Position numbers and translations under genes: made by a program. A DNA stretch of 64,000 bases from Celeribacter baekdonensis B30 (GTDB taxonomy: Bacteria; Pseudomonadota; Alphaproteobacteria; Rhodobacterales; Rhodobacteraceae). The first letter of the stretch is position 1, and every line of letters begins with the position of its first letter. The notes under the pieces were generated by a model. That model was not told the origin of the DNA, did no database searches, and worked only from the letters and a program-made list of their open reading frames with translations. The stretch covers positions 390,295 through 454,294 of the forward strand of contig NZ_AMRK01000003.1 in NCBI RefSeq assembly GCF_000299875.1. Reading direction: 5' to 3'. Shown piece by piece: positions 26,379 through 34,223 of this stretch.

Positions 26379-26522
26379 ATGACCAACCAAATTGCCGTCG
26401 GGCTCGCCATTGTGATTTTGATCGCGCTCGGTCTTGATTTTGGGCTGAACGGGGGGCACGGCTCTCTTTTTCTGACCCGTAAGTTTCTTGAATTGCTGCA
26501 ATTGGTCGCCTTCTGGCGATGA
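26379..26522 (+). CDS. 47-residue membrane protein between the GAPDH genes
   Basis: Open reading frame from ATG at 26379 to TGA at 26520-26522. The product starts with a hydrophobic helix (IAVGLAIVILIALGLDFGL, residues 5-23) then a short Gly-rich turn, FLTRKFLELLQLVAFWR with a basic, aromatic end. It has no strong ribosome-binding site, and support comes from a well-formed membrane-peptide sequence, position and an operator-like site directly before it. I recall similar short proteins next to gap genes in roseobacters. Function unknown; it could assist a transporter or be a regulatory small protein. Confidence 0.62.
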   Translation: MTNQIAVGLAIVILIALGLDFGLNGGHGSLFLTRKFLELLQLVAFWR

Positions 26523-26561
26523 AAGTCGCATTCCGGTTGACCTTTTCGCTCGGATCGTGAT

Positions 26562-26573
26562 GTTAGCGATAAC
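26562..26573. promoter_or_regulatory. GTTAGCGATAAC operator-like site upstream of GAPDH copy 2
   Basis: Matches the GTTAGCGCTAAC palindrome at 11 of 12 positions, 123 bases before the gap start at 26696. Confidence 0.65.
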
Positions 26574-26695
26574 AACGAATTGCTCACGAATTTCTCCATG
26601 GCGGGATTTGCCACAGCGCACCATCATGGATCTCATCTGAGAGGGCCCTCTCCCATCGCCCTCTTTCCTGCCAAAGCGTCATAGGAGGTGCTGAT

Positions 26696-27697
26696 ATGGC
26701 CGTAAAAGTTGCAATCAACGGATTTGGACGAATTGGGCGTAATATTTTGCGCGCGATCATTGAGTCGGGTCGCACCGACATCGAAGTGGTCGCGATCAAC
26801 GATTTGGGCCCGGTCGAGACCAACGCTCACCTGCTCCAATACGACTCGGTGCATGGCCGTTTCCCGGTGGAAGTCACCTTTACCGAAGACTCCATCGACG
26901 TTGGCCGTGGCCCCATCGCAGTGACCGCCATCCGCAACCCGGCAGACCTGCCCTGGTCGCATATTGACGTTGTGCTCGAATGCACCGGCATTTTCACCTC
27001 GAAAGAAAAATGCCAAGCGCACCTCGAAAACGGCGCCTCGCGCGTGTTGATTTCGGCCCCCGGCACCAATGCCGACAAGACCATCGTTTACGGTGTGAAT
27101 CATGACCAACTGAGCGCCGATGACATCGTCGTCTCGAACGCCTCTTGCACCACCAACTGTCTCGCGCCGGTGGTCAAAGTGCTCAACGACAATATCGGCA
27201 TCGTCAAAGGCTTTATGACCACGATCCACTCCTACACCGGCGATCAGCCGACGTTGGACACGATGCACAAAGACCTCTACCGCGCCCGTGCCGCCGCTTT
27301 GTCGATGATCCCGACCTCAACCGGGGCTGCCAAAGCCGTGGGTCTGGTTTTGCCGGAACTCAATGGGAAACTCGATGGCGTTGCCATCCGCGTGCCGACC
27401 CCGAATGTCTCTGTCGTCGATCTGACCTTTGAAGCCGCGCGCGACACAACGGTCGAAGAGATCAACGAGCTGATCCGCACCGCTGCAAACGGCCCGCTCA
27501 AAGGCATCCTCGGCTACACGGACCGCAAACTGGTGTCCTCGGACTTCAACCACGATCCGCACAGCTCGACCTTCCATTGCGATCAGACCAAAGTCATGGA
27601 GGGCACCATGGTGCGCATTCTGACGTGGTATGACAACGAATGGGGCTTTTCAAACCGTATGGCCGACACCGCCGTCGCTATGGGCAAATTCCTGTAA
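26696..27697 (+). CDS. gap: Glyceraldehyde-3-phosphate dehydrogenase, copy 2 (NAD type)
   Basis: The glycolytic-type enzyme: 333 residues, INGFGRIGR at 7-15, catalytic Cys151 in SNASCTTNC, and VVAINDLGP with Asp36, the residue that favours NAD over NADP. AGGAGGTGCTGAT gives a very strong ribosome site. It is about two-thirds identical by eye to copy 1, so the pair arose by old duplication or joint inheritance. An operator-like palindrome at 26562 and a terminator at 27742 frame it as its own unit. Confidence 0.96.
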   Translation: MAVKVAINGFGRIGRNILRAIIESGRTDIEVVAINDLGPVETNAHLLQYDSVHGRFPVEVTFTEDSIDVGRGPIAVTAIRNPADLPWSHIDVVLECTGIFTSKEKCQAHLENGASRVLISAPGTNADKTIVYGVNHDQLSADDIVVSNASCTTNCLAPVVKVLNDNIGIVKGFMTTIHSYTGDQPTLDTMHKDLYRARAAALSMIPTSTGAAKAVGLVLPELNGKLDGVAIRVPTPNVSVVDLTFEAARDTTVEEINELIRTAANGPLKGILGYTDRKLVSSDFNHDPHSSTFHCDQTKVMEGTMVRILTWYDNEWGFSNRMADTAVAMGKFL

Positions 27698-27741
27698 GCG
27701 AGCGGTTACAAACGCAGCTATCCCGCGCGAACGGGAAGTGG

Positions 27742-27776
27742 GCGCTCCGAGCCTTTGGGTTCGGGGCGCTTTTTTT
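27742..27776 (+). terminator. Terminator after GAPDH copy 2
   Basis: GCGCTCCGA (27742-27750) pairs with TCGGGGCGC (27761-27769, one G-U pair), then seven T. Confidence 0.88.
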
Positions 27777-27863
27777 CGCTTTGCGGTCGAATCGGATCCA
27801 CCTCCTCTTGCGTTCTCCTGCCCTGCGGCTATTTCAGAACAAACCCTCCAAACGCGCGTGCCC

Positions 27864-28514
27864 ATGTTCAACCTCTCCACCCTCCTGAGCGAATTCATCA
27901 CCCTGTGGGTCGTCATTGATCCCATCGGCACCCTGCCCGTGTTCATCGGTGCAACCGCCAGTCTGGAGCCGCGATTGGCCCGCATGGTTGCGGCACGCGC
28001 GGTGTTGACGGCCTTTCTCATCCTGTTGCTCTTCATCCTGTTTGGTCAGGTGATTTTGGACGCTTTGGGCCTTGGCCTACCCTCATTCCAAATCGCCGGC
28101 GGGCTGGTGCTTTTCCTCTTTGCTCTCACCATGATCTTTGGCGATGGCAAACCCTCGCATGAGGTCGCACAGGTCGAAAAACCGCTCTCCGACCAACATG
28201 TGCAGGCCCGCCGCGTGGCCGTCTTTCCGCTGGCGATGCCCTCCATCGCCTCCCCCGGTGCAATGCTGGCCGTGGTCATGCTCACCGACAATGATCGGTT
28301 TTCCATGGCGCATCAGGCGATGACCGCCTCGATCATGACCGTTGTCCTGTTGATCACTCTGCTGATCCTCTTGGCCGCCGCCCCCATCCTCAAGGTACTG
28401 CGCGAAACCGGCGCGGCCGTGGTCAGCCGGGTGATGGGGATGATTTTGGCGGCTGTGGCGGTGGACACCGTTCTCAAAGGCTTTGTGGCCATTGGCGTCA
28501 TCCCAAGTTTCTGA
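27864..28514 (+). CDS. MarC family integral membrane protein
   Basis: A 216-residue polytopic protein with six hydrophobic segments. Family marks are LWVVIDPIGTLPVFIGATA near the start, the FQIAGGLVLFLFALTMIFG segment, and PLAMPSIASPGAMLAVVML (about 125-145). MarC/UPF0056 proteins have been linked to small-molecule export, but their true role is unclear. I start at the ATG at 27864; the longer in-frame extension runs through the gap terminator. No obvious operon partner. Confidence 0.88.
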   Translation: MFNLSTLLSEFITLWVVIDPIGTLPVFIGATASLEPRLARMVAARAVLTAFLILLLFILFGQVILDALGLGLPSFQIAGGLVLFLFALTMIFGDGKPSHEVAQVEKPLSDQHVQARRVAVFPLAMPSIASPGAMLAVVMLTDNDRFSMAHQAMTASIMTVVLLITLLILLAAAPILKVLRETGAAVVSRVMGMILAAVAVDTVLKGFVAIGVIPSF

Positions 28515-28606
28515 GCGCGTGCTGCACAGCCCACCCTCAAAAGCCATGCAGTTTTACCCTCACCCATGCGAAAATCGCATGACGCCTTTGGCGAACCGGC
28601 ATTGGT

Positions 28607-28618
28607 GTTAGCGCTAAT
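28607..28618. promoter_or_regulatory. GTTAGCGCTAAT operator-like site
   Basis: Matches GTTAGCGCTAAC at 11 of 12 positions, 54 bases before the small gene at 28672; same motif as at the GAPDH genes. Confidence 0.6.
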
Positions 28619-28671
28619 TCAGGCGCATATAGGAGGCAGAAATTCATCATAGCCCAGAAAGGATCGGCACC

Positions 28672-28830
28672 ATGAAACTTTTCGCCAACCTGAAAAACGC
28701 CGCTCAAAAACGGGCCGCTTATCGTCGCACCCTCGCCGAATTGGACGCCCTGCCGCAAAAGGTCAAAACTGATCTCGCCATGGACCATAGCCGCGCCTGC
28801 GACCTTGCCCGCCAAGCCATTTACGGCTGA
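28672..28830 (+). CDS. 52-residue basic helical protein (DUF1127-like)
   Basis: ATG at 28672 with AAAGGA eight bases upstream; TGA ends at 28830. The product (starting MKLFANLKNAAQKRAAYRRT) is basic, with LAELDALPQ and a C-terminal DHSRACDLARQAIYG helix. The RTLAEL...LP...DLA pattern resembles short YjiS/DUF1127 proteins, some of which bind RNA and affect phosphate and carbon metabolism in alphaproteobacteria. A terminator follows directly and a GAPDH-type operator motif precedes it, so it may belong to the same regulon. Confidence 0.72.
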   Translation: MKLFANLKNAAQKRAAYRRTLAELDALPQKVKTDLAMDHSRACDLARQAIYG

Positions 28831-28856
28831 GCGCCCCAACAGTTTCTCATGAAAAA

Positions 28857-28885
28857 GCCCCGCGGGTTTTCCCGGCGGGGCTTTT
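28857..28885 (+). terminator. Bidirectional terminator between the 52-residue gene and coaD
   Basis: GCCCCGC (28857-28863) pairs with GCGGGGC (28875-28881) with an inner GGG/CCC helix; A-run on one side and T-run on the other suit both converging genes. Confidence 0.88.
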
Positions 28886-28938
28886 ATCATCTCTGATTTT
28901 TATAATCTCGCAGTGCCGCCTTTCGACGGCAGAAGTGA

Positions 28939-29433
28939 TCACCGCTTGAATTTTGCCAAAAGCCGGTCTGCCACGTCGGGGGCCACGAATTTGGAAATAT
29001 CCCCATCAAGACGGGCGATCTCTTTGACCAGTTTCGACGCAATCGCCTGATGTTTGGCATCTGCCATCAAAAACACGGTCTCGATATTGCTATCAAGGGC
29101 GCGGTTCATGCCAACCATTTGATATTCGTATTCAAAATCCGCCACAGCCCGCAGACCTCGGATAATGATCGACGCATTCACATCGCGGGCGCATTGGATC
29201 AACAGGTTTTCAAACGGATGCACCACAATCTCACAGCCTGTCTCATCGGCAATACGGCTTGTGTACTGTTTCAGCATCTCCACCCGCTCTTCGAGCGTGA
29301 ACAACGGCCCCTTGTCGCGGTTGATTGCCACGCCAATGACCAAACGATCGACCAAAGCACAGGCCCGGCGAATAATATCGCCGTGGCCATGGGTCACAGG
29401 GTCAAATGTACCGGGATAGAGTCCGATGCGCAT
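28939..29433 (-). CDS. coaD: Phosphopantetheine adenylyltransferase
   Basis: Fourth step of coenzyme A synthesis, joining 4'-phosphopantetheine to AMP. The 164-residue protein has the nucleotidyltransferase motif GTFDPVTHGHGD (residues 8-19) and the C-terminal IASKLVKEIARLDGDISKFV. AGGAGG precedes the ATG at 29433; the in-frame upstream ATG at 29487 adds a basic tail lacking in the family. Confidence 0.96.
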   Translation of the reverse strand: MRIGLYPGTFDPVTHGHGDIIRRACALVDRLVIGVAINRDKGPLFTLEERVEMLKQYTSRIADETGCEIVVHPFENLLIQCARDVNASIIIRGLRAVADFEYEYQMVGMNRALDSNIETVFLMADAKHQAIASKLVKEIARLDGDISKFVAPDVADRLLAKFKR

Positions 29434-29550
29434 GGGGGTCCTCCTCTTTCTGCGGTGCACGCAACTATATTGCGGGTGCAAAATCAAGGGGATTGGGGCG
29501 CGAACGCCCCGTCACCCCGTCATAATCACACCAAACCGCGATGAGAGGGC

Positions 29551-29985
29551 TCAATGCCCCATGATCATCCCTTCAAGGGCGTTGTTTTCCATCGCCAATT
29601 CATCAAGACGCGCTTTCACCACATCGCCAATCGAGACGATGCCGATCATCTTGTCGCCTTCCATCACCGGCATGTGGCGAAACCGCCCCTGGCTCATCCG
29701 CTCAAGCACAACAAGCGCGGTATCGGTCGGCTCACAGCTCACCAGTTTGCGGGTCATGAAATCACTGACTTGATGCCCAAGAATCTCGCCGCCAGTCTTG
29801 CCCAATTCGCGCACAATATCGCGCTCGGACAGGATGCCTTCGGGGCGCTCAGGGTCTGTGGCCACAATCACCGCACCGATTTTGCGAGACGACAAAAGTG
29901 CGGCCGCATCGCCCACGGTCATGTCCGGGCGAATCGTGATGGCTTCGCCAATGACTTTCGATTTCAGAATTTGTCCTACAAGCAT
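29551..29985 (-). CDS. Two-CBS-domain protein
   Basis: A 144-residue protein made of two CBS domains (about 12-65 and 78-135) with the usual ILSERDIVRELG and VSIGDVVKARLDEL ends. CBS pairs bind adenine nucleotides such as AMP, ATP or NADH and sense energy state; stand-alone versions like this have few defined partners. GGGAGG precedes the ATG at 29985. It is 118 bases from coaD, with which it may not be cotranscribed. Confidence 0.9.
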   Translation of the reverse strand: MLVGQILKSKVIGEAITIRPDMTVGDAAALLSSRKIGAVIVATDPERPEGILSERDIVRELGKTGGEILGHQVSDFMTRKLVSCEPTDTALVVLERMSQGRFRHMPVMEGDKMIGIVSIGDVVKARLDELAMENNALEGMIMGH

Positions 29986-30055
29986 AGGCCCTCCCTTATG
30001 TGTTTGAGTTCAATCGTCTCCCTGTCCTCAGCGTCCACTGAGCGGGCCGTATCTG

Positions 30056-30955
30056 TCAAGTCTCGGCTTCAAGACTTTCAACCACAGCGCGCATGTCCAC
30101 CGCCAACATATCGGCAAAACGCGACAGCCGCTCGACCTTGCGATCGTCGGCATGGCGGACCAAATAAAACGCCCGTTTAAGGCGGATTTGATCGGGCAAA
30201 AGCCGTGTCAAACGCGGCACATAGGGCAGGCAAAAATCATGCACGACCCCCAATCCAAGTCCGGCCCGGATCATGTTGAGCTGAACCGAGACCGAATTTG
30301 ACGTATAATCGACCTTTGAAACCCCGATTTCCTCAAGATAATCGAGTTCCTTGTCGAAAATCAGATCGGGCACATAGCCGACCATCTTATGGGTCGACAG
30401 ATCCTCTAGCCTGCTCACCTCGCCATGTTGGCGCATGTACCATTTCATCCCGGCGAGCGAGAGGTGATAGTCGGTGATCTTCTGTACCAAAAGCCGCCCG
30501 GAGGTCGGCGCGGAGACGCTCACCACAAAATCGACTTCGCGTTTGGACAGGTTGAACAGGCGCGGTTGGGCCACGATTTGCACCTCAAGGTCCGGGTGCG
30601 CCTCTGCGATTCGCGCAATCACACGCGGCAACACGTAATTGGCACAGCCATCCGGCGCACCGACCCGGATCACGCCCTTCAGGCCCCGATCTCCCTCGCC
30701 GCTCATGTCCTCGGCGCCAAAGGCCACCGCCTGTTCCGCCGCCTCCGCATGGCTCAACAGCCGTCCACCGTCGCGGGTCAGCTCATAGCCCTGGGGCGAT
30801 TTGGCAAACAACGCCACACCAAGCCCCTCTTCGAGCCGCGCGATCCGCCGCCCCACCGTCGCTGGATCAATTTTCAACTGACGCCCTGCCCCCGACAGGC
30901 TTTCGGTGCGCGCCACCGCCAAAAACACCTTTAGATCGTCCCAATTCATGCTCAT
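30056..30955 (-). CDS. LysR family regulator divergent from mmsA
   Basis: A 299-residue LysR protein: helix-turn-helix region NWDDLKVFLAVARTESLSGA followed by KIDPATVGRRIARLEEGLGV, and an effector domain. The start could be either of two ATGs six bases apart (30955 or 30949). It is divergent from mmsA across 174 bases, so regulation of valine, propanal-type or inositol breakdown via mmsA is likely. LysR target genes usually carry T-N11-A boxes; several A/T-rich candidates exist in the gap, but none stands out. Confidence 0.85.
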   Translation of the reverse strand: MSMNWDDLKVFLAVARTESLSGAGRQLKIDPATVGRRIARLEEGLGVALFAKSPQGYELTRDGGRLLSHAEAAEQAVAFGAEDMSGEGDRGLKGVIRVGAPDGCANYVLPRVIARIAEAHPDLEVQIVAQPRLFNLSKREVDFVVSVSAPTSGRLLVQKITDYHLSLAGMKWYMRQHGEVSRLEDLSTHKMVGYVPDLIFDKELDYLEEIGVSKVDYTSNSVSVQLNMIRAGLGLGVVHDFCLPYVPRLTRLLPDQIRLKRAFYLVRHADDRKVERLSRFADMLAVDMRAVVESLEAET

Positions 30956-31129
30956 AGGCGTGTCTTTCCCTTGATGAGAGTTGTCGAACCTCGTGACCTG
31001 TACAGGATACCAGCGCGCCGATGTCTCACCACGCGCCCTTTGCAATACTGCAAAATGTTTTTGAAATCTTCCCTCTTTTTAACTCATTTTCGCAAGGCTA
31101 CCGTGGCGCAAATGAAAAGGAGCCCCCCC

Positions 31130-32629
31130 ATGCAAGAGCTGCAACATTACATCAACGGTGCTTTGGTCGCCGGAACCTCCGGTCGGTTTTCAGATGTGCT
31201 GAACCCCTCCACCGGCGAGGTGATCGCACGCGTGCCGCTGGCCACGCCTGCTGAATTGGACGCAGCGGTGCAAAAAGCCGCCGTGGCGCAACAGGCGTGG
31301 GCCAAGGTCAACCCACAGCGCCGCGCAAGGGTGATGATGCGCTTTGGTCAGTTGATCAACGACAACATGGACAAGCTGGCCGAATGCCTGTCGCGCGAGC
31401 ATGGCAAGACCCTGCCCGATGCCAAAGGCGACGTGCAACGCGGGCTCGAGGTGGTTGAGGTCTGCATGGGCGCGCCTGCGATGCTCAAGGGCGAATATAC
31501 CGGCGACGCGGGTCCCGGCATCGACCTTTACGCGATGCGTCAACCGCTGGGTGTTGTTGCGGGCATCACGCCGTTCAACTTCCCGGCGATGATCCCGCTG
31601 TGGAAAATGGCCCCGGCGATTTCGGCGGGCAATGCGATGATCCTCAAACCCTCTGAACGCACACCGATGACCTCTTTGATGCTGGCCGAGCTGTTCACCG
31701 AGGCGGGTCTGCCCGAGGGTGTGTTGCAGGTTGTCCATGGTGACAAAGAGGTGGTGGACGCCATTTTGGACCATGACACCATTCAGGCCGTGGGCTTTGT
31801 CGGCTCCACCCCGATCGCGCAATATATTTATGGCCGCGCCGCAACCAATGGCAAACGCGCACAGTGTTTTGGCGGGGCGAAAAACCACATGATCATCATG
31901 CCGGACGCTGATCTGGACATGGCTGCCGATGCGCTGGTTGGCGCGGGCTATGGTGCCGCAGGCGAACGCTGCATGGCGATTTCCGTGGCTGTGCCGGTGG
32001 GCAAAGAGACCGCAGATCGTTTGATCGCTAAACTGATCCCCAAAATCGAAGCCCTCAAAGTCGGCCCCTACACCGCGGGTGCGGATGTCGATTTCGGCCC
32101 GCTGATCACCGCCGCCTCCAAAACCCGCGTCGAGGGCCTGATCGCCTCCGGTGTCGAGCAGGGTGCCAAACTTTTGGTCGATGGTCGTGGTCTGAGCATT
32201 CAAGGCTATGAAAACGGCTTTTTCACCGGGGCCTCGCTGTTCGACGATGTGACTCCCGACATGGACATCTATAAAGAGGAAATCTTTGGCCCGGTGCTCT
32301 CCACCGTGCGGATGGACAGCTACGAAGAGGCGTTGCAACTGATCATCGCCAATGATTACGGCAATGGCACCGCGATCTACACTGCAGATGGCGACACGGC
32401 GCGCGATTTTGCCGCGCGCGTCAATGTCGGCATGGTCGGCATCAACTTCCCGATCCCGGTGCCGTTGTCCTATTATTCCTTTGGCGGCTGGAAAAAATCG
32501 GCCTTTGGCGATTTGAACCAATACGGGCCGGACGCGTTCAAATTCTACACAAAAACCAAAACCGTCACCGCACGCTGGTTCTCCGGCATCAAAGACGGTG
32601 CGGCTTTGAACTTCAAAGCGATGGACTAA
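31130..32629 (+). CDS. mmsA: CoA-acylating methylmalonate-semialdehyde dehydrogenase
   Basis: Oxidises methylmalonate semialdehyde or malonate semialdehyde to propionyl- or acetyl-CoA, in valine and inositol breakdown. The 499-residue protein has the aldehyde-dehydrogenase layout with catalytic Cys281 in GERCMAIS, the ITPFNFPAMIPLWKMAPA cofactor segment, and FGGAKNHMIIMPDADLD characteristic of MmsA, which replaces the general-base Glu of ordinary ALDHs with Asn. AAAGGAG lies just before the ATG at 31130. It is the likely target of the divergent LysR. Confidence 0.94.
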   Translation: MQELQHYINGALVAGTSGRFSDVLNPSTGEVIARVPLATPAELDAAVQKAAVAQQAWAKVNPQRRARVMMRFGQLINDNMDKLAECLSREHGKTLPDAKGDVQRGLEVVEVCMGAPAMLKGEYTGDAGPGIDLYAMRQPLGVVAGITPFNFPAMIPLWKMAPAISAGNAMILKPSERTPMTSLMLAELFTEAGLPEGVLQVVHGDKEVVDAILDHDTIQAVGFVGSTPIAQYIYGRAATNGKRAQCFGGAKNHMIIMPDADLDMAADALVGAGYGAAGERCMAISVAVPVGKETADRLIAKLIPKIEALKVGPYTAGADVDFGPLITAASKTRVEGLIASGVEQGAKLLVDGRGLSIQGYENGFFTGASLFDDVTPDMDIYKEEIFGPVLSTVRMDSYEEALQLIIANDYGNGTAIYTADGDTARDFAARVNVGMVGINFPIPVPLSYYSFGGWKKSAFGDLNQYGPDAFKFYTKTKTVTARWFSGIKDGAALNFKAMD

Positions 32630-32655
32630 AACTTCACTACATTGAACCAATTGAG

Positions 32656-32682
32656 ACGGGGGGCCTTCGGGTTCCCCGTTTT
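32656..32682 (+). terminator. Terminator after mmsA
   Basis: ACGGGGGGCC (32656-32665), loop TTCG, GGTTCCCCGT (32670-32679), then TTT: a ten-pair stem with a tetraloop. Confidence 0.88.
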
Positions 32683-32812
32683 CATTTGCAGATGCCGAAC
32701 AGCCTTCGTGTTTCACGCGGATCAAACCCGTCCCGCGCCGCTTGTGAGTTTGTCACAGACAGAGCGGCGAAAACCGCCTATGGTTAAATCAGTGTCACAA
32801 AGGGAGACTCCC

Positions 32813-33016
32813 ATGCTCAAACAGAACATCGGCAAGATCGACCGCATTTTGCGGATCGTCGTCGGCGCGGCCCTTATCCTCGGATTTTTCATGAACCCGG
32901 ATGCGTCGATGCGCTGGCTTTACCTGCTCGGGATCATTCCCTTGGTCACGGGCCTGATGTCGAGCTGCCCGCTCTATTCCATCTTTGGGATCTCGACCTG
33001 CCCAATGAAGAAGTAA
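32813..33016 (+). CDS. DUF2892 membrane protein (YgaP-type membrane domain)
   Basis: A 67-residue protein with two membrane spans (RILRIVVGAALILGFFM and LYLLGIIPLVTGLMSSCPLY) and conserved cysteines in SSCPLY...STCPMK. This is the stand-alone form of the membrane domain found in the rhodanese YgaP, and these are repeatedly found beside sulfur-oxidation genes. GGGAGACTCCC precedes the ATG at 32813. It converges on the Crp/Fnr gene with 4 bases between. A role in handling thiosulfate- or sulfide-related persulfides at the membrane is plausible. Confidence 0.88.
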   Translation: MLKQNIGKIDRILRIVVGAALILGFFMNPDASMRWLYLLGIIPLVTGLMSSCPLYSIFGISTCPMKK

Positions 33017-33020
33017 GGCG

Positions 33021-33677
33021 TTACGCCGCTTCTGACAGGTTTCTCAGTGCGGCGGGGTTGACCAACGTCACCTCGCCGCGCGCGGTTTCAACCCAGCCAC
33101 GGCGTTGAAATTCCTGCAACTGACGCGAAATCACTTCCCGCGCGGTGCCCAATTCGGCGGCCAGTTGCGCATGGGTGGCTTTCAACCTGCCCGCCCCTTT
33201 CGACAATTCCAACAGCTTTTGCGCCAAACGAATATCGACCTTTTGAAAGGCAATCTCTTCGATCACATGAAACAGATCGGTGATCCGGCGCGAATAGGCG
33301 GAAAAGACAAAGGTGCGAAAGCTCTGAGAGTTCGCCACCAGATCGTCAAACACCCGGCGCGGAATAGCCACGGCTTCCACCTCGGTCTCCGCGATGCCTT
33401 CGGCGGAATAGTCCTCATAAGCCAAGAGGCACGCTGTGGTCAAAACGCAGCTTTCACCGGCGTGAACGCGGTAAAGCACAATCTCGCGTCCGCCTTCGGT
33501 GGTTTGTTGCACCCGCACCGTGCCTTCGAGCAACAACAACAGGTTCTCCGGGCTTTTCCCCGGTCCAAACAGCACCGTACCCAGAGGCAAATGGACGATC
33601 TGCGATTGCGCCACAAGCCGTTCGCGCACGCGCGGCTCAAGGGATGATAACCCCGCAAATCGGTCGATCCAGTCCAT
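33021..33677 (-). CDS. Crp/Fnr family transcriptional regulator
   Basis: A 218-residue regulator with an N-terminal cyclic-nucleotide-binding-type beta barrel (about 8-120) and a C-terminal winged helix-turn-helix with LAAELGTAREVISRQLQEFQ (about 165-184). There is no N-terminal cysteine cluster, so it is not a classical Fe-S Fnr. A Cys in the effector domain (SCVLTTACLL) could be redox-active. I favour the ATG at 33677 with GGGATGAGG upstream over the ATG at 33686. It lies at the distal end of the sox genes, and control of sulfur genes is inferred from position. Confidence 0.85.
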   Translation of the reverse strand: MDWIDRFAGLSSLEPRVRERLVAQSQIVHLPLGTVLFGPGKSPENLLLLLEGTVRVQQTTEGGREIVLYRVHAGESCVLTTACLLAYEDYSAEGIAETEVEAVAIPRRVFDDLVANSQSFRTFVFSAYSRRITDLFHVIEEIAFQKVDIRLAQKLLELSKGAGRLKATHAQLAAELGTAREVISRQLQEFQRRGWVETARGEVTLVNPAALRNLSEAA

Positions 33678-33708
33678 AGGCCTCATCCCTTTGGTTCAGA
33701 GGCTACAT

Positions 33709-34146
33709 TTAGAAGCTTGTGGCCTCTTCGACAATCTCTGTCAGCAAATCTTCGACCGCTTGCATCGGGCCATCGGGGTAATTGGGAAAGCCGATGGTGA
33801 CTTTTCCGGCTTGGTCGGCGACATAGATCGAATAGGGGCAATAGACGATATTCGCCGGATCGGCCTCCATCACCTGACGCGACACCACCGCCGAGCAGAA
33901 CAGAAACACGTCGGCCGCATCAAATATCGTGACGTCAGAGCCAACATCCGCGCGGGTGCGTTCCAACATGTCGCCAGTGCGTGAGCGGTAGTCGATGACC
34001 AACCCTTTCGAGACGATAGCATCCTCGACCGCGAAGGTCGCATCCTCGAATGTGCCGTCATAGTCAAAGGTGATGGCCGGATCTTCGGCAGAGGCCGGGG
34101 ATGCGCAAATGAGACCGACCGCAATTGCCTTTATCATTGTTTTCAT
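33709..34146 (-). CDS. Exported DUF302 protein at the end of the sox cluster
   Basis: A 145-residue protein with a signal peptide (MKTMIKAIAVGLICASPASA) and a DUF302 domain: FDYDGTFEDATFAVEDAIVSKGLV, RTGDMLERT, and FCSAVVSRQVMEADPANIVYCPYSI. DUF302 proteins are frequent in sulfur-oxidation loci but their biochemical role is undefined. GGGAGGAAAATCAC precedes the start at 34146. A terminator-like hairpin separates it from soxD, so it may have its own promoter or depend on read-through. Confidence 0.85.
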   Translation of the reverse strand: MKTMIKAIAVGLICASPASAEDPAITFDYDGTFEDATFAVEDAIVSKGLVIDYRSRTGDMLERTRADVGSDVTIFDAADVFLFCSAVVSRQVMEADPANIVYCPYSIYVADQAGKVTIGFPNYPDGPMQAVEDLLTEIVEEATSF

Positions 34147-34181
34147 GTGATTTTCCTCCCTTTGATCTCAGTCTACCACAG

Positions 34182-34209
34182 AAAAAGGGCGACCCCTAGG
34201 CCGCCCTTT
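34182..34209 (-). terminator. Terminator after soxD
   Basis: AAAGGGCG (34184-34191) pairs with CGCCCTTT (34202-34209); read leftward it ends in a run of five U (34182-34186). Confidence 0.82.
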
Positions 34210-34223
34210 CTAACTCTGTTCAA

